Notes under the pieces: model-generated
Seen by the model: only the letters and a program-made list of their open reading frames with translations
Databases searched by the model: none
Told to the model about the DNA's origin: nothing
Shown: positions 43,253-52,452 of the stretch, piece after piece
Position numbering within the stretch: position 1 is the first letter of the stretch
Layout of the letters: each line of letters opens with the position of its first letter
Made by a program: the position numbers and the translations under genes
Assembly: GCF_026642255.1 (NCBI RefSeq)
Contig: NZ_CP113264.1
Coordinates: forward strand, 5,084,001 to 5,148,000
Source: Streptomonospora nanhaiensis
GTDB taxonomy: Bacteria > Actinomycetota > Actinomycetes > Streptosporangiales > Streptosporangiaceae
Direction: 5' to 3'
DNA: 64,000 bases

Positions 43253-43371
43253 TACTGCCACGGGGGAGGAACCCCCGCGGATGTCCGTGTGTTCCCCCGA
43301 AGGGGTGTTCGTGACCGGTCCCACCGTGCCGCGGGTCCGCCCCGCGGCCCCGGATCGGCCCGTCCGCCCCG

Positions 43372-44067
43372 CTAGCGGGCGCCGGCCTCGTCGGCCAGCT
43401 TGACGACGAGGGCGACCACCTCGTCCAGGGTCAGCCCGGTGGTGTCGAGCTCGGTGGCGTCGGCGGTCTGCGTCAGGGGCGAGTGGGTCCGGCTGGAGTC
43501 CAGCTTGTCGCGCCGGGCCAGGTCGGCCTGGGTGGCGGCGACGTCGCTGGTCCGGACCTCCCTGCTGCGCCGCTGGGCGCGGGCCTCCGGGCTCGCGGTC
43601 AGGAACAGCTTGACCGGGGCGTCGGGAGCGACCACGGTCGTGATGTCACGGCCCTCGACCACGATACCCGCACCGGCGGCACGGGCTGCCGCGATGACCT
43701 CGCGCTGCGTGCGCACCAGCAGCTCACGGGCCTCGGGTACGGCGGAGACCGCGCTGACGCTGCCCGTGACCTCCTTGCTCCGGATCTCGGCGGCCACGTC
43801 GCGGCCGTCGACGGAGACCGAGGGCGCATTGGGGTCGGTGCCCATGGTGATGACGGGGCGCTCGACGGCGGCGGCCACCGCCGCGGCGTCCTCGACGTCC
43901 ACGCCGTTGTCGAGCATCCACCAGGTCAGCGCGCGGTACATCGCGCCGGTGTCGAGGTACCGCAGGTCCCGCGCCTTGGCCACGCCCCTGGACGTGCTCG
44001 ACTTGCCCGACCCGGAGGGACCGTCGATCGCGATGACGATGCCCTCGGTGCTGTCCTGCGCGCTCAC
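43372..44067 (-). CDS. cmk: Cytidylate kinase
   Basis: A 231-aa protein from GTG 44067 (AGGAG upstream). It has the P-loop IAIDGPSGSGKSSTSRGVA, YLDTGAMYRALTWWML, and VVEGRDITTVVAPDAPVKLFLTAS, all diagnostic of Cmk, which phosphorylates CMP and dCMP. It lies upstream of der and downstream of tyrA, a common actinobacterial order. Confidence 0.96.
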   Translation of the reverse strand: MSAQDSTEGIVIAIDGPSGSGKSSTSRGVAKARDLRYLDTGAMYRALTWWMLDNGVDVEDAAAVAAAVERPVITMGTDPNAPSVSVDGRDVAAEIRSKEVTGSVSAVSAVPEARELLVRTQREVIAAARAAGAGIVVEGRDITTVVAPDAPVKLFLTASPEARAQRRSREVRTSDVAATQADLARRDKLDSSRTHSPLTQTADATELDTTGLTLDEVVALVVKLADEAGAR

Positions 44068-44275
44068 TGCCGTTGACTCCTGGTGACGTTCACTTGTGCC
44101 GACGCCCAAGCGTACCCGTGGCAGCGGCCTGCTCTCGACTGGAATCGGCGGGTTCGTACGGCCCCGGCCGACCGGCGCCGCCCGGGACCGGGGGCGCCCT
44201 CGCGGGCGGGCCGGGCCGGAACCAGGCCCGGCGGCCCCGCACCCCGGGAAGGACGCTCCTGTCCCGGGAGGGGTC

Positions 44276-45496
44276 TCAGACGCCCGGGTGGACCGACCAC
44301 CCGTCGGCCGCGAGCGATCGCGCGAACGCGTCCACCGCCTCGGGCAGCACGTACAGCTGCGCCACGCCCAGCGGCAGGCCCGGGGTGTGCTCGATGCGCA
44401 CGTCCTCGATGTTGACCCCCGCGTCCGCCGCGGCGGCGAACAGACGTCCCAGCGTGCCCGGCTCGTCGGGGATGACCACGGGCATCACCGTGTACTCGGG
44501 CAGCCGCACCGTGCCGTGCTTGCCGGGGATGCGGCCGTGTCCCGACCTGCCCCGCTCCAGGAGGTCGCGCACCGGGGCGAGGGCCTCCGCCGGGGCCGGC
44601 CGGCTCGCCCCCGACGCGCCGGAGGCCGACCCGGCACGGGAGGCCGTGTCCCCGGCCGCGCCGTCCGCCTCCCCCGCCACCTCGCGCAGGGCGTCCGCGG
44701 TCGCGACGAGGTCGGCGGCCACCGCGTACAGCACCTCGGAGACCGGGGCCGCGTTGTGCGTGAGGATCTCCGTCCACATGGCGGGGTCGCCGCCCGCCAC
44801 CCGGGTGACGTCCCGCACGCCCTGTCCCGCCAGGGAGAGGGCTGCGGTGTCGCCCGCCACCAGGCGCGCGGCCACCGCCGACGAGGCCACGTGCGGGGCG
44901 TGCGAGACCAGCGCCACGGCGCGGTCGTGCGCCCCGGCGTCCAGCACCAGCGGATCGGCCCCGCACAGGCGGGCGAGCTCCGCCACCGCCGCGACGGTCT
45001 CCGGACCGGCCTTGCCCGTGGGGCACAGCGCCCACGAACGGCCCAGGAACAGGTCGGCGCGGGCGGCACCGGGCCCCTGCTTCTCCCGGCCGCCCATCGG
45101 GTGCCCGGGAACGAACGTGGCCATGTCGCAGCCCAGCCGCTCGGCCTCGGCGAGCACGCTCGCCTTCACGCTCGCCACGTCCGTGTACACGTGGGCGAGC
45201 CCGCGGTCCTGGGCGCGGCGCAGCACCTGCGGGACGACGGCGGGCGGGGCGGCGACGACCGCCACGTCGGCGGGGGCCGCCGACGGGTCGGCGGTCTCGT
45301 CCAGGGGCCTGCCGGCGCCCAGGTCGCACGCCAGGCGCAGCGACGCGGGGTCCGGGTCCGTCAGGACGACGTCGACGTCGCGGGCGCGCAGCGCCAGGGC
45401 TATCGACGTGCCGATCAGCCCCGCCCCGATCACCGTGACCCGGCGCACCACGTCCCGGCGCCCCCCGTCCCCGACCGTGCCGCTGGTGTCGCCCAC
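44276..45496 (-). CDS. tyrA: Prephenate dehydrogenase with C-terminal ACT domain
   Basis: A 406-aa protein. GTG 45496 was chosen because GGAGGCGGGGGAG precedes it; the frame is open to 45709. NAD-binding VIGAGLIGTSIALALRARDVDV follows about 20 residues later. FVPGHPMGGREKQGP carries the catalytic His region, and VSHAPHVASSAVAARL follows. The final 75 residues (VMPVVIPDEPGTLGRLFAAA, VNIEDVRIEH) are an ACT domain for feedback by tyrosine. It makes 4-hydroxyphenylpyruvate and lies next to aroH, the preceding pathway step. Confidence 0.93.
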   Translation of the reverse strand: MGDTSGTVGDGGRRDVVRRVTVIGAGLIGTSIALALRARDVDVVLTDPDPASLRLACDLGAGRPLDETADPSAAPADVAVVAAPPAVVPQVLRRAQDRGLAHVYTDVASVKASVLAEAERLGCDMATFVPGHPMGGREKQGPGAARADLFLGRSWALCPTGKAGPETVAAVAELARLCGADPLVLDAGAHDRAVALVSHAPHVASSAVAARLVAGDTAALSLAGQGVRDVTRVAGGDPAMWTEILTHNAAPVSEVLYAVAADLVATADALREVAGEADGAAGDTASRAGSASGASGASRPAPAEALAPVRDLLERGRSGHGRIPGKHGTVRLPEYTVMPVVIPDEPGTLGRLFAAAADAGVNIEDVRIEHTPGLPLGVAQLYVLPEAVDAFARSLAADGWSVHPGV

Positions 45497-45564
45497 TGCT
45501 CCCCCGCCTCCGATGTGTGCTGGTCCCCCAAGCCTACGACCTGCCGGGGGAGCCGTTCCGCACC

Positions 45565-45927
45565 CTACTGCGCGATGTCCAACCGCAGCGCCTGGGCGCC
45601 GCGCAGGTACACGTGCTGCAACTCGGCGCGCGGGCGGTCCGTCTCCACGTGCGCCATCAGACGCACCACGCGGGGCAGGGCGTGCGGGACGGCGATCTCG
45701 GCCGCGCACATGAGCGGGACGTCGGTGAAGCCGATCTTGCGCGCCGCGAGCGCCGGGAACTCGCTCGTCAGGTCGGGGGTCGCGGTGAACAGGACGCTGA
45801 TCACGTCGTCGGTCCGCAGGGCGTTGCGCCGCATCACCTCGGAGACCAGTTCGACCGTGGCCTCCAGCACCTGATCGCGTTCGTCCGCGTCCACCTGCAC
45901 CGCACCCCGGATGGCCCGTACCGCCAC
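45565..45927 (-). CDS. aroH: Chorismate mutase, AroH class
   Basis: A 120-aa protein from GTG 45927, the usual length for the trimeric AroH type. It has VRAIRGAVQVDADERDQVLE with the active-site Arg, LFTATPDLTSEFPALAAR, and CAAEIAVPHALPRVVRLM with active-site Cys/Glu. It converts chorismate to prephenate for TyrA, encoded 69 bp downstream on the same strand. Confidence 0.93.
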   Translation of the reverse strand: MAVRAIRGAVQVDADERDQVLEATVELVSEVMRRNALRTDDVISVLFTATPDLTSEFPALAARKIGFTDVPLMCAAEIAVPHALPRVVRLMAHVETDRPRAELQHVYLRGAQALRLDIAQ

Positions 45928-46047
45928 GTTCGATCCCGCCTTGTCGTCGTACTCGTCGTTCGCGTGCCGCCCCCGGAAGCGGGAGCGGCGGCCGCCGCCC
46001 GGGAGACCCGGGCCGACGACCGCCGTCAACTGTATCTACAGCCGCCC

Positions 46048-48237
46048 CTACAGACCGGCCGCGGAGTAGAGCTCACTGACCTCGCGAGAGGTCAGGGCCC
46101 GCATCGTGCCCAGCTTGAGGGTGTTGAGATCGATCGGACCGACCTGGGTGCGCGCGAGGTCGGCGACCGGGTGGCCGACGGCCTCCATGAGGCGCCGCAC
46201 GATGTGCTTGCGGCCCTCGTGCAGCCGGATCTCGACGAGCGCCTTGGGGGGCTCGTTCTCGACCACGCGGAAGGAGTCGACCTGGACCGGGCCGTCCTCC
46301 AGCTCGATGCCCTTCTGCACCTCGCGCACGACGCGGTGCGGGACCGGGCCCGGCACCATCGCGATGTAGGTCTTGACGACCTTGTAGCGCGGGTGGGTGA
46401 GCCGGTTGGCGAGCTCGCCGTCGTTGGTCAGCAGGATGAGACCCTCGGTCTCGGTGTCCAGCCGGCCGACGTGGAAGATCCGCTCCTCGGTCTGACCGGT
46501 GTAGTCGGCCAGGGTGGGGCGGCCCTCCGGGTCCCACATGGTGCTGACGACGCCGCGCGGCTTGTTGAGCGCGAAGTACAGCTTGTCCGGGGCGGTCACG
46601 ACGCGCATGCCGTCCACGCGGATCTCGGAGGCCTCGGGGTTGACCCGGGCTCCGAACCTGCGCACGACCTGCCCGTCCACGCTGACGCGTCCGGCGGCGA
46701 TCATCTCCTCGCTCGCGCGCCTGCTGGCGACGCCGGCCGCGGCGAGCGCCTTCTGGAGCCGGATGCCGCCCTCGACGTCGGTGTAGGTGTCGCGGCCCTC
46801 CTCGGCGCGGTCCTCGTCCTTGGGGTCGAAGTCGGCCCGCAGGGCGTTGAGGCGCTCGCGCGCCGCCTTCGACAGCTGGCTCTCGCTCTTGGGGCCGCCC
46901 GGCGTGCCCTCGCGCCCGCCCTGGGCGCGGCGCTCGTCGCGGGCCCGGCTCGCACGGTCCCCGTGGGAACGGCTCTCGCCGCGCCCCCGGTCGTCCCGTC
47001 CGCCCCGGTAGCCGCCTCGGTCGCCCTGGTAACCGCCGGAGCGGCTGTCGTCACGGCCGCCGCGGAACTCACGGCGCTCGCCCGAACCCTGACCGGCCGG
47101 ACGGCTGTCCCGGTCCCCCCGGAAGCCTCCACGGCTGTCGCGGTCGCCACCGAACGAGCGGCGCCCGCCCGCACCCTGGCCGCCGCGGTCGTCGCGACCG
47201 CCGCCGGGGCCGCGGCCGCCGCGCTCGAAGCGCCCGCCGCCGCGCTGGTCGTCACGACCGCGGTAGCCACCGCGGTCGCCGCCGGATCGGTTGTCGCGGT
47301 CGCCGCCGAAGGAGCGGCGGTCCCCCGCACCCTGGCCGGCGCGGTCGTCGCGACCGCCGCGGTAACCGCCCCTGTCGCCCTGGTGTCCGCCGGGCCGGCT
47401 GTCGTCACGGCCGCCGCGGAACTCACGGCGCTCGCCCGAACCCCGGTTGTCGCGGTCCTCGCGACCACCGCGGAAACCGCCCCGGTCGCCGCCGCGGCTG
47501 CGGTCGTCACGGCCGCCGCGGAACTCACGGCGCTCGCCCGAACCCTGACCGGCGGGACGGCTGTCCCGGTCCCCCCGGAAGCCGCCACGGCTGTCGCGGT
47601 CCCCGCCGAAGGAACGGCCCTCAGCGCGGTCGTCACGGCCCCGGTAGCCGCCGCGGTCGCCACCGGAACGGCTGTCCTCGCGCCCGCCGCGGTAGCCGCC
47701 GCGGTCGCCCTGGTAGCCGCCGCGGCCGCGGTCGCGGTCGTCGCGGCCGCCGCCGAAGGAGCGGCGCTCGCCCGAACCCTGGCCGGCGCGGTCCTCGCGC
47801 CCGCCGCGGAAACCGCCCCGGTCGCCGCCGCGGCTGTCGCGGTCCCCGCCGAAGGAGCGGCGGTCCCCCGAACCCTGGCCGCCGCGGTAACCACCGCGGT
47901 CGCCCTGGTAGCCGCCGGCGCGGTTGTCGTCGCGGCCGCCGCGGTGGCCGCCGGAGCGGCTGTCGCGGTCGCCACCGAAGGAACGGCCCTCGCCGCGGCC
48001 CCGGTCGCCTCCGCGGTCCTCACGGCCCCGGTAGCCACCGCGGTCGCCGCCGGAGCGGCTGTCGCGGTCGCCGTGGGGGCGCCGGTCGTCGCGGCCCCGC
48101 GGGCCGCGCTCGTCACGCTGACCGCCTCGGGGGCGGTCGTCGCGGCGGCCGTGGCCACCGCGGTTGTCGTAGTCGCCGCGCTCACCGCGCGGGGCGTCGT
48201 CCCGCGCACCGCGGGAACTTTCATTAGGTGTGCTCAC
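46048..48237 (-). CDS. rluB: 23S rRNA pseudouridine synthase RluB/RsuA family with giant disordered N-terminus
   Basis: A 729-aa protein from GTG 48237, overlapping scpB by 14 bp. The last 240 residues are the enzyme: an S4 RNA-binding domain (GIRLQKALAAAGVASRRASE), FALNKPRGVVSTMWDPEGRP, the catalytic Asp in HVGRLDTETEGLILLTNDGE, and LHEGRKHIVRRLMEAVGHP. It isomerises a uridine in 23S rRNA. The first ~440 residues are repeats built from GGDRDSR, GGYRGGRDD, GERREF and RRSFGG, far longer than the short charged extension common in actinobacteria. The order rluB after scpAB is conserved. Confidence 0.93.
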   Translation of the reverse strand: MSTPNESSRGARDDAPRGERGDYDNRGGHGRRDDRPRGGQRDERGPRGRDDRRPHGDRDSRSGGDRGGYRGREDRGGDRGRGEGRSFGGDRDSRSGGHRGGRDDNRAGGYQGDRGGYRGGQGSGDRRSFGGDRDSRGGDRGGFRGGREDRAGQGSGERRSFGGGRDDRDRGRGGYQGDRGGYRGGREDSRSGGDRGGYRGRDDRAEGRSFGGDRDSRGGFRGDRDSRPAGQGSGERREFRGGRDDRSRGGDRGGFRGGREDRDNRGSGERREFRGGRDDSRPGGHQGDRGGYRGGRDDRAGQGAGDRRSFGGDRDNRSGGDRGGYRGRDDQRGGGRFERGGRGPGGGRDDRGGQGAGGRRSFGGDRDSRGGFRGDRDSRPAGQGSGERREFRGGRDDSRSGGYQGDRGGYRGGRDDRGRGESRSHGDRASRARDERRAQGGREGTPGGPKSESQLSKAARERLNALRADFDPKDEDRAEEGRDTYTDVEGGIRLQKALAAAGVASRRASEEMIAAGRVSVDGQVVRRFGARVNPEASEIRVDGMRVVTAPDKLYFALNKPRGVVSTMWDPEGRPTLADYTGQTEERIFHVGRLDTETEGLILLTNDGELANRLTHPRYKVVKTYIAMVPGPVPHRVVREVQKGIELEDGPVQVDSFRVVENEPPKALVEIRLHEGRKHIVRRLMEAVGHPVADLARTQVGPIDLNTLKLGTMRALTSREVSELYSAAGL
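46920..48225 (-). repeat. Coding tandem-repeat tract of the RluB N-terminus
   Basis: About 1.3 kb of degenerate repeats encode Gly/Arg/Asp-rich units of roughly 7-20 residues. Several longer blocks recur, for example SFGGDRDSRGGFRGDRDSRP and QGSGERREFRGGRDD, each twice. The nucleotide repeats make this stretch prone to length variation and to assembly error. Confidence 0.85.
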
Positions 48238-48814
48238 CGGTGTCGTCTAGACCTTCGATGTCGTCGGGGAGGAACGGCGCCAGATCAGGCAGCTCGTCGA
48301 GGCCTCGCAGGCCCAACCGTTCCAGGAAATAGGAGGTGGTCCGATACAGCTGCGCACCGGACTCTGCGTCGTGTCCGGCCTCTTCGATCAGGCCCCTCAG
48401 TACGAGGGTACGCATAACTCCGTCACAGTTGACACCGCGTACTGCGGAGACCCTGCCACGGGAGACCGGCTGCCGGTAGGCCACCACCGCCATCGTCTCC
48501 AGTGCGGCCTGTGTGAGCCGCACCTCCTGCCCCTCCCGGAGGAAGTGCTCGACGACGTCGGCGCATTCGGGGCGCGTGTACACACGCCACCCGTCGGCCA
48601 CCGCCCTCAGGTCGAAACCCCGCCCCTGCTCGGTGTATTCCCGGGAGAGGTCCTCCAGTGCCGCGGAGACGACCGTGACGGGGACGTCCAACGCCTTCGC
48701 CAGTTCGTACTCCGACACGGGCTGGTCGACCACCATGAGCACGGCCTCCAGGTCGCGCCGCAGGGTGGGCGGGGCCTCGGCCCCGCCCACCCCGATCGTG
48801 TCCTCGCAGGTCAC
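48224..48814 (-). CDS. scpB: Segregation and condensation protein B
   Basis: A 196-aa protein with two winged-helix domains: RRDLEAVLMVVDQPVSEYELAKAL and LTQAALETMAVVAYRQPVSRGRVSAVRGVN. GTG 48814 overlaps the scpA stop by four bases (GTGA). ScpB binds ScpA and SMC in the condensin-like complex. Confidence 0.95.
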   Translation of the reverse strand: MTCEDTIGVGGAEAPPTLRRDLEAVLMVVDQPVSEYELAKALDVPVTVVSAALEDLSREYTEQGRGFDLRAVADGWRVYTRPECADVVEHFLREGQEVRLTQAALETMAVVAYRQPVSRGRVSAVRGVNCDGVMRTLVLRGLIEEAGHDAESGAQLYRTTSYFLERLGLRGLDELPDLAPFLPDDIEGLDDTGEHT

Positions 48815-49656
48815 TTCCGCTCCTCCCCCGGTTCCACCGCGTCCGTCCCGTCGTACTCGCTCTCCAGCTCGACCTCGCCCTCACCACCGGTCCAGGTGAC
48901 CAGCAGCTCTCCCAGGGGCTCGGGCTGGTCGAAGCCCACACTGGACGCCCGGTACAGCTCCAGCAGGGCCAGGAACCGGGCGATGACCTCGAAGGTACCG
49001 GTGCAGGCCGCCGTGAGCTCGGCGAACGTCAGCCGACCGTGCTCGCGCAGTTCGGCGACCATCAGCTCGCCCTGCTCCTTGACGGAGGTCTTGGTCTGGT
49101 GGATGTGGGTGACGGGCACGCTCGGCGCTTCCCGGGGCGTGAACACCAGTCCCGCCAGTGCCGCGAACTCCTGCGGGCCCAGCCGGAAGATCACCTCGGG
49201 CCTGAGCGCCGCGAACTGCTCCTCCAGGGGGACGGCGCGCGCGTAGCGGCGCCCCTGGGAGGCCAGCCGGTCGCGCATGAACGAGGCGACCTCCTTGTAC
49301 GCCCGGTACTGGAGCAGCCGGGCGAACAGCAGGTCGCGGGCCTCCAGCAGGGCCAGGTCGGCCTCGTCCTCGACGTCGCCGCGCGGCAGCAGGCGGGCCG
49401 CCTTCAGGTCCAGGAGCGTCGCCGCGACCAGCAGGAAGTTGCTGGCCTGGTCCAGGTCCCAGTCGTCGCCGAACGTGCGGATGTGCGCGATGAACTCGTC
49501 GGTGACCTTCGACAGGGACACCTCGGTGATGTCCAGCTTGTGCTTGGAGATCAGCCCCAGGAGCAGGTCGAAGGGCCCCTCGAAGTTCTCCAGGTGCACC
49601 TGGAAGGCGTTCTCGTCCACCTCGGAGGTGTCCACCGGGCTCCGCTCAGCCGCCAT
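48811..49656 (-). CDS. scpA: Segregation and condensation protein A
   Basis: A 281-aa kleisin subunit from ATG 49656; GTG 49680 is an alternative and neither has a strong site. It contains FQVHLENFEGPFDLLLGLISKHKLDITEVSLSKVTDEF, the SMC-binding N-terminus, LLVAATLLDLKAARLLP, and a C-terminal winged helix. It precedes and overlaps scpB. With parA upstream, the cluster serves chromosome segregation. Confidence 0.94.
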   Translation of the reverse strand: MAAERSPVDTSEVDENAFQVHLENFEGPFDLLLGLISKHKLDITEVSLSKVTDEFIAHIRTFGDDWDLDQASNFLLVAATLLDLKAARLLPRGDVEDEADLALLEARDLLFARLLQYRAYKEVASFMRDRLASQGRRYARAVPLEEQFAALRPEVIFRLGPQEFAALAGLVFTPREAPSVPVTHIHQTKTSVKEQGELMVAELREHGRLTFAELTAACTGTFEVIARFLALLELYRASSVGFDQPEPLGELLVTWTGGEGEVELESEYDGTDAVEPGEERK

Positions 49657-49787
49657 GGCCGCGACCCCACGTCGTCTCACTCATGCGAACAAGGGTGTCA
49701 CCGGCCGGACCCCACCGGTGACACCCGCACCCTTTCCGTCGTCGAACCGGCACCCCCTCCGGTACCGGTACGCGTCCCGGCCGCCGC

Positions 49788-50171
49788 TCAGCCCTCGGTC
49801 AGACGGCGTACCAGCATGCTGGCCTGGCCGTTCTCCTCGAAGTCGGCCAACAGCACCGCGACGGCCTCACGGACCAGGCGGCCCCTGTCGGCCGACAGTC
49901 CGTGCTCCGCCCTCAGCGAGAGCCGGGTCTGCTCCAGGGCCAGCAGCTCGGGCCCGGAGATGTAGACGGTGATCTTCTCGTCGTGGCGCTGCCGCCCGCT
50001 CGGCTTGGGAGCTCCGAGCACCTTGGTGCCGGACGTGCCCCCCGACGTGCGACGCGGCGTCTCGTTCCTTCTGCCCTGCTCCGGTGCCGTGTGCTGGCGT
50101 TCGGTCTCTTCCGGCACCTCCTCGGTGCCGCTGGGGCGGAAGAACAGCTCGTCCGCCCCGGGTAGGGTCAC
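49788..50171 (-). CDS. Small conserved protein coupled to parA, possible ribbon-helix-helix
   Basis: A 127-aa protein from GTG 50171, overlapping the parA stop by four bases (GTGA). The first 70 residues are polar and low complexity. The C-terminal 60 (KITVYISGPELLALEQTRLSLRAEHGLSADRGRLVREAVAVLLADFEE) have a beta-strand then two helices, as in RHH-type DNA-binding proteins. Coupling to parA suggests a partner in segregation. The RHH assignment is inference. Confidence 0.75.
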   Translation of the reverse strand: MTLPGADELFFRPSGTEEVPEETERQHTAPEQGRRNETPRRTSGGTSGTKVLGAPKPSGRQRHDEKITVYISGPELLALEQTRLSLRAEHGLSADRGRLVREAVAVLLADFEENGQASMLVRRLTEG

Positions 50172-51127
50172 GCGCCGTGACCGCTGAGAGGCCACCTCGC
50201 CAGCACCTCCTTGGCCAGGTCCCGATAGGCGTTGGCCCCGGCCGAGGTCGAGTCGAACCTGGTGATGGGCTCGCCCGCCACGGTGGCGTCCGGGAAGCGC
50301 ACGGTGCGGTTGATGACCGTGCCGTAGACCTTGTCGCCGAACCCGTCGATGATCGTGGACAGCACCTCGCGCGCGTGGAGCGTGCGCGGGTCGTACATGG
50401 TGCCCAGGAACCCGTCGATGACGAGGTCCTCGTTGAGCCGCTCCTGGACCTTCTGGATCGTGTCCATGAGCAGCGCCACACCGCGCAGCGCGAAGAACTC
50501 GCACTCCAGCGGCACGATGACGCCGTCCGCCGCGGTGAGGGCGTTGACGGTGAGCAGCCCCAGCGAGGGCTGGCAGTCGATCAGCACGACGTCGTAGTCG
50601 TTGATCACCGGGCGCAGCGCGCGGCCGAGCATCTGCTCGCGCGCCACCTCGCCCACCAGCTGCACCTCGGCCGCCGACAGGTCGATGTTGCTCGGGATCA
50701 GGTCCAGTCCGTCGACGTCCGTCTTGAGCAGGACGTCCTCGACCGTCACGTCCCGCTGCATGAGCAGGTTGTAGACGGTCAGGTCCAGCTCGCGCGGGTC
50801 GAGCCGGCCCAGTCCGACCGACAGGGCCCCCTGCGGGTCGAAGTCGACCAGCAGGACCCGTCTGCCGTACTCGGCGATGGCCGCACCGAGGTTGATGGTG
50901 GTGGTGGTCTTTCCGACCCCGCCCTTTTGGTTACAGAGTGCTACAATCCGTGCCGGGCCGTGTTCGTCCAGCGGCTCTGGCTCCGGATACTTGCGTTCCG
51001 GTCTCTTGCTGTGCAGGTCGGCCCCCGTGTTGCGTGTCGTCCCCCAGGGGTTGGTCACCGGGTCGGCGAGTTCCCTCTCGCCGACGGGTGCGGTATGCGC
51101 AGCCACGTCGTCCTCCGCCCAGTTCAC
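50168..51127 (-). CDS. parA: ParA-family ATPase (Soj-like)
   Basis: A 319-aa protein from GTG 51127. After a 60-residue variable N-terminus comes the deviant Walker A IVALCNQKGGVGKTTTTINLG, then LLVDFDPQGALSVGLG and YDVVLIDCQPSLGLLTVNAL. These are ParA hallmarks. This copy lies beside scpAB and xerD rather than parB, as in streptomycetes, so it may be an orphan ParA for segregation or protein positioning. The 251 bp upstream to the xerD-type gene are gene-free. Confidence 0.9.
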   Translation of the reverse strand: MNWAEDDVAAHTAPVGERELADPVTNPWGTTRNTGADLHSKRPERKYPEPEPLDEHGPARIVALCNQKGGVGKTTTTINLGAAIAEYGRRVLLVDFDPQGALSVGLGRLDPRELDLTVYNLLMQRDVTVEDVLLKTDVDGLDLIPSNIDLSAAEVQLVGEVAREQMLGRALRPVINDYDVVLIDCQPSLGLLTVNALTAADGVIVPLECEFFALRGVALLMDTIQKVQERLNEDLVIDGFLGTMYDPRTLHAREVLSTIIDGFGDKVYGTVINRTVRFPDATVAGEPITRFDSTSAGANAYRDLAKEVLARWPLSGHGA

Positions 51128-51378
51128 AACCCTTGACCTCCCCTACGGGCCGACCGGGCCCGAAGGTGCCACACCCCCTGCGCCCGGCGGCCGTCGGAAA
51201 CTCAATATGTCGACAGCAACGTACCTCTGTGCGGCGACTCTAGATCGCCGACACGGCGCACTTCAACGAAACGCATGGGTAGAATCCCACGCCTTCGCCT
51301 CCGGGGGAAATCGGGCCGGGCAGGCCCGTTGTTCCACTTCGCCCGCCGGACAGGCCTTTTCGTCGACATAGCGCCACG

Positions 51379-52449
51379 TCAGCGCCGTGCACGCGGATGA
51401 CTCGAGGCATACACCTCACGCAAACGCTCCACCGTCACAAGTGTGTAGATCTGCGTGGTGGTGACCGAACTGTGCCCCAGTAACTCCTGTACGACGCGGA
51501 TATCGGCGCCCCCGTCGAGCAGGTGCGTGGCGAAGGAGTGCCGCAGGGTGTGCGGTGAGACACCCCCGGCCCCGGCGCGCTCCGCGACGGCCGCCAGCAC
51601 CCCCCAGCCGCCCTGACGGGTCAGCCTCCCCCCGCGGGCGTTGAGGAACAGGGCCGGCCCGCCCCGACCCGAGGAGGCCAGGGAGGGGCGGGCCCGCACC
51701 AGGTACGCGGACAGCGCCCGCCGGGCGTAGGAGCCCAGGGGGACCACGCGCTCCCTGCCGCCCTTGCCGCGGAACCGCACCAGGCCGACCGCCTCGTCCC
51801 CGCCGACCGCGTCGGCGACGTCGTCCACGTCCAGCCCGACCGCCTCGGAGATGCGCGCGCCCGTCCCGTACAGGACCTCCAGCAGGGCGCGGTCGCGCAG
51901 GGCGAGCAGCGCGGAGCGGTCCCCGGCGGGCGGGGCCGGGGCTCCGTCGGCCGGGCCCGCCGCGGCCAGGATGCGCTCCACCGTGTCCAGCGGCACCGCC
52001 TTGGGAAGCCGCATCGGCGGGGTCGGCGGGGACACATCCGCCGCGGGGTCGCTCCCGGCCCACCCCTCGCGCACGGCGAACCGGTGCAGACCGCGCACCG
52101 CGGCCAGGGCCCGCCCGGCCGACGCCGCGCCGAGCGGCGGACGCCCCTCCCCGCCCTCCCGCAGCGCACGCAGGAACCCGCCCACGTGGGCGGGTCCGAC
52201 GCCCTCCGGGGAGGCGACCCCGGCGGAGGCCAGGTACTCGGAGTACCTTCGCAGGTCGCGGCGGTACGCCAGCAGGGTGTTCGCGGCCAGTGCGCGCTCG
52301 GCGCTGAGGTGGTCCAGGAACGCCGCGCACACCTGTGCCAGCGGCCCGGCGTCCGCGGGGTCGCCGCCCGCGCCGGGGCGCGCCCCCCTCCCCTGCGGCA
52401 CGGGGCCCCCGGGGTCTCCCGTCGGCGCGGCGGCCGGTTGGTCGCCCAC
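51379..52449 (-). CDS. xerD: Tyrosine recombinase XerD
   Basis: A 356-aa protein from GTG 52449. The N-terminal SAM-like domain is FLDHLSAERALAANTLLAYRRDLRRYSEYL. Catalytic residues are Arg in YGTGARISEAVGL, Lys in RGKGGRERVVPL, HTLRHSFATHLL, and His and Tyr in LLGHSSVTTTQIYTLV. It resolves chromosome dimers at dif. It lies 28 kb from the island in a conserved housekeeping position, so it is not an island integrase, though XerD can mobilise dif-related elements. Confidence 0.92.
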   Translation of the reverse strand: MGDQPAAAPTGDPGGPVPQGRGARPGAGGDPADAGPLAQVCAAFLDHLSAERALAANTLLAYRRDLRRYSEYLASAGVASPEGVGPAHVGGFLRALREGGEGRPPLGAASAGRALAAVRGLHRFAVREGWAGSDPAADVSPPTPPMRLPKAVPLDTVERILAAAGPADGAPAPPAGDRSALLALRDRALLEVLYGTGARISEAVGLDVDDVADAVGGDEAVGLVRFRGKGGRERVVPLGSYARRALSAYLVRARPSLASSGRGGPALFLNARGGRLTRQGGWGVLAAVAERAGAGGVSPHTLRHSFATHLLDGGADIRVVQELLGHSSVTTTQIYTLVTVERLREVYASSHPRARR

Positions 52450-52452
52450 GGG

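Noticed and set aside
40069..43314. A 1081-codon open frame on the plus strand spanning the MFS gene and der
   Set aside because: It runs through two well-supported genes in other frames, has Arg/Pro/Gly-rich shadow composition, and no recognisable domain.
46920..48225. Dense short repeats that look at first like a repeat array or CRISPR
   Set aside because: The repeats are degenerate, have no constant spacer length, and are in frame throughout as the Gly/Arg/Asp-rich N-terminus of RluB.
51379..52449. Tyrosine recombinase considered as the island integrase
   Set aside because: It lies 28 kb outside the repeats in the conserved pyrG-nudix-xerD-parA-scp order, so it is the housekeeping XerD.
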